Below, in pieces: positions 57,929-64,000 of a stretch of DNA of 64,000 bases. A program made the translations under genes and the position numbers. Positions within the stretch are counted from its first letter, which is position 1; the number at the start of each line of letters is the position of its first letter. Source of the DNA: Chenopodium formosanum (lineage: Eukaryota > Streptophyta > Magnoliopsida > Caryophyllales > Amaranthaceae); assembly GCA_024500155.1 (NCBI GenBank), contig CM044862.1, positions 27,121,501 through 27,185,500 on the forward strand. The letters run 5' to 3'. The notes beneath the pieces were generated by a model. It had not been told where the DNA came from and did not search any database. It saw nothing but the letters and a program-made list of their open reading frames with translations.

Positions 57929-60900
57929 CTAAACAGAATACCATAAAAACCTGTCAGCACTATTACACCTACAAGCAACAAGGAAAACAATATCTCTAAT
58001 TAAATCAGTACCTGTTTTGCAACTCCCTATGAACATCAAAGCATTTCTCTGAAACCATATGTTGTAAACTGTTTCAGAGAAACATATAGCTACAATTCTG
58101 CTTCTACTGTCAGTCTTCCTGCAATGCGTAGCAATCCAATTCTGCTCCTCAGAAAACATGAGAATAGGTCTAGAGAAACCCATAATCTAATGTAGTGAAG
58201 ACCAGATTCCATTAGAATACCTGCAGTCAAAAAATAAATGCTACACTAATTCATTCTCTGCAGCACAGAAAAAACAACAAGGGTCACAAGTAATCTTCCA
58301 TGACAACAGTCTGTCTTTAGTAACTAGTCCGTCTAGAATAGCACGCCAGGTGACAAATAAGCTCTTTAGAGAGCCCTAGTTGTTGCAGATAATTCTCTTC
58401 CAAAGAACTTTAGGTCCCTGGGCCTTAATGTCACAGTACAGCTTCTTGATTTACATTTTTCCATTAACAATGACATTATCCCAACCACCAATATCATTCC
58501 TAAGCATTCTTGAAGCAAGAACCTTCTTTAAAATCCAAGAAGCTTTCTTAGGAATAGCAGCAATCCATATCTCCTTGCCTGCAAAATAGTATATATGCAC
58601 CCATTTTACCCTAAGATTATCAAATTTGTTAGCTAGATCCCAAAGAACCTTAGCTATAGCTGCCTTGTTCCATTCTTCCAAAGAAGAAATATTCAAGCCC
58701 CAACAAGATTTAGGTAAGCATAGAAATTTCCAAGCAACCAAGGCTTTCTTAGAGGGGTTACTTTTTCCAGTCCACAAAAAGCACCTAAATCTAGACTCTA
58801 TTTCCTTTACAGTCTTCTTTGGCAAGATAAAAATCTGAGCCCAAAAAGCTTGAATGCCAAAAAGAACACTTTTAATCAGTTGCAATCTACCAGAATAAGA
58901 GAGATGTTTGGTAGCCCAAGTATCAATTCTATAAGTAACTCTTTTAACTAAAGGCCTACACTCAGAAATAGTAAGCTTTTTGGAAGAAAGGGGAACACCG
59001 ACGTACTTAAAAGATAAGGAACCATTAGCCATTCCCAGCACTTGCTAAAGATCAGATTTCTCCTGTTCAAAGACACCCCTAAATTAGGCATCACTTTTAT
59101 CTAGATTTGCATACAATCCAGAAGCTCTAGAAAATTTCTGAAAAAAGCTTGAAAAAGAAGCTTAACAGACTCCAAATCAGCCTTAGCAAAGAGCAGCAGA
59201 TCATCAGCAAACACCAAATGAGTAATTCCAAGTTTCTCACGCCTAGGATGGAAATTAAAGTCTGGATTCTTAGTCATGTCCTGCAAACACCTTGAAAGAT
59301 ACTCCGTACACAGAGCAAAGAGGAAAGGGGACATAGGATCACCTTACCTTAAACCTTTTTTAGCTTGGAAAGGGACCAAAGGCTAGCCATTAATCAGAAA
59401 TGAGTAAGTGATAGAAGTTATACATCCCATTATCCAGTTTATGACCCTATTAGGGAACCCCAACTCATCAAGCATAACCTCCAGAAAACTCCATACAACA
59501 GAGACATAAACTTTCCTAAGGTCTATTTTCAACCTACATCTGGGAGTGAAAAACTTGTGAGAATAGCCTTTAATCAGCCCTGTAGCTAACAAAATATTAT
59601 CACCTATGTGCTTGCTTGGGATAAACCCAGCTTGAGCTTCATTTACAACAGAACCTATAACCTTTGCCAATCTAGCAATAATGACCTTAGAGATCAGTTT
59701 ATATACTAGAGTACAGCAAGCTATAGGCATGTATTCCTTTACATAAGAGGGAATCTGAACCTTTGGAACAAGGGTAATAGTATCAAAGAATTCTCTAACA
59801 CACCAGTTTCAAAGAATTCCAAAACCGCTTTATACACATCAGCTTTAATATTGTTCCAAGCTTGTTTGAAAACCACAGCATTGAACCTATCTATGCCAGG
59901 GGCTTTTTTATCACCAATACCAGCTAAAGCAAGATCAATTTCAGAGTAAGAGACAGGGGTAGCAAGAATATCATTATCATCATAGGACAACTAATTCCCA
60001 GCTCTAACAACAGCAATATCAACAGCTGGTAAAGTATTAGCAGTAGAACCTAATAGATTTTGATAAAAACTGAGAATTTCATCTTGAACCAAATTAGGAT
60101 CCTTTAGCAAAACATCATCATTGGTGTAAATGGAGTCAATTCTATTCCTATTCCGTCTTTTCTTAAGAACAGAAAAGAAGTAGTGAGACTTAGAGGCCCC
60201 AAGCTTGATCCAATCCACTCTAGATTTCTGTTTCAAGATACTCTCATAAGTGTTCATCCAATACTTCACCTTCTCAATTCCATTAGATTCTTGAGCTTGA
60301 AGAGAAGCATTAGTAATATCATCAGCAAACTGAGATTGAACCTCGACCAAGGAAAGCCTAGCCTCTTCTAACCTGTCAGTGACCTTAGCAAAATGTTTAG
60401 TATTCAAACTTTTAAGACCAATCTTGACTGATTTTAGCTTCTTCCTAACTTGCAGCATAGAGCTTCCAGTAACAGGAACATCCCAATGAGAAGACACAAC
60501 CTCTTGAAAATCTTTATGAGAAGCAAGGCAATTCAAAAACCTGAAAGGTTTGCCTTTCCCAACAACAAAATGAACAATATCCACAAGAATACGACAGTGA
60601 TTAGAAAGAGAAGGAGGAAGATAGACAGCCTCAATTTAACAATATGTCATCAACCAAGCCTCATTAACCAAACCTCTATCAATTCTAGAAGCAGTCTTAT
60701 CCATACCATGACTTTATTTTTCCAAGAGTAGAAAGAACCTTTACTCTTGATCTCAATAAGTTCCAAGTCATGAACAAAATCATTGAAATCCTTAACCTCA
60801 TAATCAGTAACTGGATTTCCATTGAATCCATCCTCTAAAGCTAAAACAGAATTAAAATCACCAATACAAAGCCAAGGCAATTGAATATTACCTAAGGCCT

Positions 60901-61242
60901 TAATGCCAGACAACATAGGAGACCTATGCTAAGAAATTTGGTGTTGTTAATCATTAGTAGTGATAACAACATGAATGAATTGCTCATTAACTGCAATAAC
61001 ATCAAGAGAGACAGCATCAGGTTTTCATCCAACCCATATCCTTCCTTTAGGAGAGAAAGAATCGTTGCAAGTCCAATCCCAAGCTTTACCAAACTTCTTT
61101 TTCATAGATCAAACTTATGAAGTTTAACTTTAGTTTCCAGAATAGCCATAACATCAATTGAGTGATCACTAAGAAACTGCTTATCTGCAGTTATTTTATT
61201 GAGGTCATTAAGGCCCCTAATATTTCAGGTTGTAATAATCAT
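57929..61242 (-). pseudogene. LINE ORF2: endonuclease, reverse transcriptase, zf-RVT
   Basis: Target-primed reverse transcription enzyme. ATG at 61242 leads into T-T-[stop]-N-I-R-G-L-N-D, the start of the APE-type endonuclease with its Trp codon turned to TGA, then A-I-L-E-T-K-V. The second endonuclease block P-W-L-C-I-G-D-F-N-S-V-L-x-x-E-D is near 60840-60875. RT: A-P-G-I-D-R-F near 59900, Q-A-G-F-I-P-S-K-H-I-G-D-N, and the catalytic F-A-D-D-L-L-L-F at 59211-59200, intact. Then Y-V-G-V-P-L-S-S-K-K-L and W-A-T-K-H-L-S-Y-S-G-R-L-Q-L-I-K, followed by the zinc-binding reverse transcriptase tail with I-W-F-Q-R-N-A at 58060. Multiple stops and frameshifts break it into about seven pieces. Confidence 0.92.
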
Positions 61243-61259
61243 GGCACCAGAGAGGGATT

Positions 61260-62669
61260 ACCATCACCCCCGATAAGAATAGAAGCCACCTCATCATCCA
61301 TTAACACATTATAAGCATTAACTCTAGTAACCACATGTTGTGATTGCCTAGTAGTCTAAGACTTGGTCTTTTTACCCACCAATTTCCACCCAACATCAAA
61401 ATTGACCAATTGATTATCTTGAGCAGGAGTAGTCATAGGTGGATCAGCAGGTTTAGCTCTATTTTGATGAGTGACAGTTAACTAGGGAACAACGGGCTTA
61501 GTTTTAGGCTTCTAAACCTGCTTTTGTGTCTGAGCAACTTCATTCTGAGCAGGAGCAGCTTGTTTCTGAGTAGCCTTAGGAGCAGAACAATCATGGTCAG
61601 CCTTATCACACTTCTTGCAAAATGGAGGCTTTCATTCAAACTGAACCCTTAGCTCAACGGTATCACCAGTTGGTCCCTCAACCAAGACAAAATCAGGCAA
61701 GGCCTTAGTCACATCAATTTCAACAAGAATCCTAGCAAAACACACCCTAAGTTGCCTAGAAGTACACTCATCTGCACAAATGGGCACACCCAATAGACTA
61801 CCAATTTTACTTAGGGTATCAGTTCCCCAACAGTTCAAGGTCAAGTTTGGGAGCTTGACCCATAAAGGAATTGTTTTGAGCACTTTAGAGTGAAAATCAA
61901 ATTCTCACTCCAAGGTTTAACAATAGTTGGTTTCCCATAAAACATATGTGGCCCAGAGCATAATAATGTATTCATATTGGCTGCAGAATGTAAAATGATG
62001 ATAAAATAACCATCATCCTGCCAGAAGATTTTTGGTTTTTCAAAATCACTTTAATTATGTGCTATAAACCTATGAACAGCAGCAATGGTAGGGTAATTTC
62101 CCACAACATAGAATATTACAGCATTACACCACTTATTATTACCCTCTAGCAAATCAGCAGTAACCAATTTGGCAACAGGCTTACCTTCCTTAAGAACAGG
62201 GGCAACATAGGACAGAGCATATCCTTTTGCAGCAAGTTTCCCTCGGAATATAGTCTCCCATCTTGAATCAGGAGGATCCACACCACCATGATTTTCATGC
62301 ATATCATCATTTAGTATGGAAACACTCGATTTAGGTAAAGAAGCAGTATCGAGATTAGGATCCAATGGAACATTAATCGGAGAAACCCTAGTTACTGTTC
62401 GATTGGATTCCTTTGAAATCGAGCCAAAATTGATACTCTGAGCTGCAGCAATGACTTCTACATCACTACGGGGTAACATTCTAGCAGATGGATGAACTAA
62501 CCCAGGAGCTGGGGTAACAAGTTCTTCAGTTTCATCAATCGAAGTTGGGTTGAAAGTAGTCCCAGAATTCCTTAAACTTTCCAAAATATTATTAATAGGA
62601 GCTATATGAGTATGTTTTGCAGCAGTTTGGGGGAGAGGACGGAGTAGCTTGCTTCTTCTTTCTTGCCAT
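61260..62669 (-). pseudogene. LINE ORF1 protein with DUF4283 and CCHC knuckle
   Basis: RNA-binding chaperone of plant L1 elements. ATG at 62669 (M-A-R-K-K-K-Q), then a one-base shift near 62630. The main frame has the DUF4283 pattern: W-E-T-I-F-R-G-K-L-A-A-K-G-Y, Y-V-A-P-V-L-K-E-G-K-P, N-K-W-C-N-A-V-I-F-Y-V-V-G-N-Y-P-T. A stop at 62051 replaces the conserved Trp after F-I-A-H-N. The segment 61632-61883 has L-W-V-K-L-P-N-L-T-L-N-C-W-G. Then after a TGA, P-P-F-C-K-K-C-D-K-A-D-H-D-C, a CX2CX4HX1-4C-like knuckle, followed by a Gln/Pro-rich tail ending before ORF2. Confidence 0.85.
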
Positions 62670-62788
62670 TGTTAACGACCTCAAGGAAAAAGAACCATCA
62701 AAATCACATAACCATGGAAGAGAGAGAAAAGAGAAAAGTCAATGCAAAGTCAACGCCCCCTAAAAATGAATGTGTTTAAACTTGAAAA

Positions 62789-63796
62789 GTTGAGAAAAAG
62801 CAAAGCAATTTCATTTAGCTTTGGCACAATTGAAAAAAAGTGAAAAATGAAAAGTTTAAAAACATTTTGATGTAAACGTATCTTCCTATTTTAAGCATTG
62901 AGGACAATGCTATTTTCTAGCTTGGGAGGAAGTGTCTTACGCTTTTTATATCTATGATTGTGGGTATAGCTTTGAATAAGCTTTGGGGTGTTAGGTTTTT
63001 TTTTTTTTTTTATTTTTGTTTGGTGACCACTTGGTTTTGGTGTTGAGATTTGGCCTATCTTTGCTTTACAACTTAGGTGTACCACCAGATTCTAAATTTT
63101 AAGCCTACCCTCAACCTTTTTCCCTTACGTTACAACCTTTGAAAAAGCCCTTTTGACCTAGTGGTTGAGTCATATACCGAGGGAGTGCATTATGAGTTAA
63201 AGCCTAAGGAGAGGGGATGCAATGTCAAGATGTCAAGAAAACCTCAAATCTATTGTTTTTTCTGGTTCCTTTGAGAAACTATAGAGATGCTTGCTAAGAG
63301 AAGATTTGAAGCCAATTGGGAAAATGTGCTAAAATTGTTTTTAGATGAAAGTGAATTGTGTTTTGGTAGTTCTCTATACTTAGCATGTCCTATGTTTCAA
63401 TCAACCCTCGATATCTTAGAACGTGCTTACCATTGTTGTTTTAGAAAGTTTGATACCCTCTATTGCAACTATTGTTTGTCCTTTGTAATGTTTGAATTGA
63501 TTGAGTGATCCATTAATTAGCATAATCATTGAGCTTACATGTGGAGCCTATATCCCTAGTGTTTAGTATAATGAATGTCTCGATTATTTTAGCTTTCTCG
63601 ATACCTTAGTTACCAACCATAACCTTCTACATTCTTTGAAGTAGCTTGACATAGGCTATAGCTTACACCTACTCATTCCTTTCATTTCGACCCTTGACTT
63701 ACCATATACTCGTATTAGGTTGGTCGAGTTTTTACAAATTTAGTTTAGCTTTAGGAAAGGGTAGAAAACGAACTGCATTTTGCTTGCGTCAACATG
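62789..63796 (+). other. Distal post-env spacer of second Athila-like element
   Basis: Resumes the host interrupted by MULE and LINE. Includes the TAAGCATTGAGGACAATGCT and AGCTTGGGAGGAAG words near 62893-62930, typical of the region between env-like ORF and 3' LTR in this lineage. The 73-codon ORF at 63287-63508 has no recognisable domain. The 3' LTR is not reached. Confidence 0.5.
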
Positions 63797-64000
63797 GTAT
63801 TTTTTCAGAATTGACACCTCTAGGAACTCTACAATGGAACGAAGTATCCGAGAACCTTGTTAGACATGGTACGATCAACAATGGGTCTTAGTGATCTTCC
63901 TATCTATTTCTGGAGACATGCACTTCTAACCGCGGCACTAACACTGAATTGTTCTCCTTTAAAAGCTGTCAAAAAGACTCCATATGAATTATGCATGAAG
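63797..64000 (+). pseudogene. int: 5'-truncated copia integrase fragment (second copy)
   Basis: Matches about 10849-11063 of the copia element at high identity: S-E-L-T-P-x-G-T-x-Q-W-N, then (after an 11-base deletion that shifts the frame) the N-L-V-R-H-G-T block and the region encoding P-I-x-F-W-x-H-A-L-L-T-A-A. It begins abruptly inside the integrase core, without LTR, gag or protease, and runs off the window. The Gln codon (CAA) before W-N is intact here but TAA in the first copy. Confidence 0.9.

Larger units (their letters stand above)
57674..62777 (-). mobile_element. L1-type LINE, 5.1 kb, full-length but decayed
   Basis: Minus strand: 5' end near 62777, ORF1 with DUF4283 and a zinc knuckle, ORF2 with endonuclease, RT and zf-RVT, 3' end with a poly(A) tail seen as T-run 57674-57691. 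The 11-bp sequence AAACTTGAAAA occurs at 57663-57673 and 62778-62788 and is the likely target duplication. The left copy overlaps the last two bases of the MULE's target duplication, so the LINE landed at the very edge of the MULE. Confidence 0.92.

Noticed and set aside
1..64000. Intact host genes, tRNA, rRNA, or a defence or secondary-metabolite cluster
   Set aside because: I read all long frames; every one with a recognisable domain is a transposable-element protein. I saw no convincing tRNA or rRNA.

Overview
The window is repeat-dominated nuclear DNA of a flowering plant, probably a dicot (AT-rich; species not identifiable from sequence alone). I see no intact host gene, rRNA, tRNA or bacterial system. 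Almost every base belongs to transposable elements stacked inside each other. Represented are Ty1/copia, Athila-like Ty3/gypsy (two, in opposite orientation, both with env-like ORFs), a gag-only Tat/Ogre-like LTR family (TR-GAG-like), an L1-type LINE, a BED-finger hAT transposase, a CACTA element and a Mutator-like element. Reading frames are mostly decayed by in-frame stops that single C-to-T (or G-to-A) changes would explain, as expected of old methylated DNA.

Layout from the left. 1-3251: minus-strand gag remnant (copy 1) and its downstream spacer, with a CACTA element (1383-2863, TSD GAG) cut cleanly into the gag frame. 3252-5016: its AT-rich leader. 5017-15378: a Ty1/copia element with 5' LTR, PBS, gag, partly deleted protease, integrase, RT/RNase H and truncated 3' LTR. 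15379-16329: minus-strand LTR fragment of a Tat-like family. 16330-17215: inverted copy of the spacer at 1-925. 18101-21236: decayed hAT transposase and the right hAT terminus. 21237-21655 and 47865-51560: the two halves of a third gag-only element (copy 3), split by the large Athila-like element at 21656-47864 (TSD GCATG).

The Athila-like element is on the minus strand and carries LTR, PBS, gag, protease, RT/RNase H, integrase, env-like ORF, PPT and LTR. It was itself hit by a solo LTR at 43047-45025 (TSD CATAT), an LTR fragment at 38322-39322, gag-only copy 2 (29452-38321) and a solo LTR at 23943-26506 (TSD TTTAC). From 51561 to 63796 lies a plus-strand Athila-like remnant with an env-like ORF (52963-54720). 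It is interrupted by a Mutator-like element (56614-57655, TSD AAAATGAAA) and an L1-type LINE (57674-62777, 11-bp TSD). The window ends in a second, 5'-truncated copia fragment (63797-64000).

Beyond the nesting, three patterns stand out. Unrelated element families each carry their own array of short GC-rich, largely self-complementary words, usually upstream of the LTR TATA box and again in the leader or before the env-like ORF. The 3' untranslated part of gag-only copy 2 holds a seven-unit array in which most units can fold as a small hairpin. The plus-strand env-like ORF stays in one frame over 586 codons and is broken only by stop codons.
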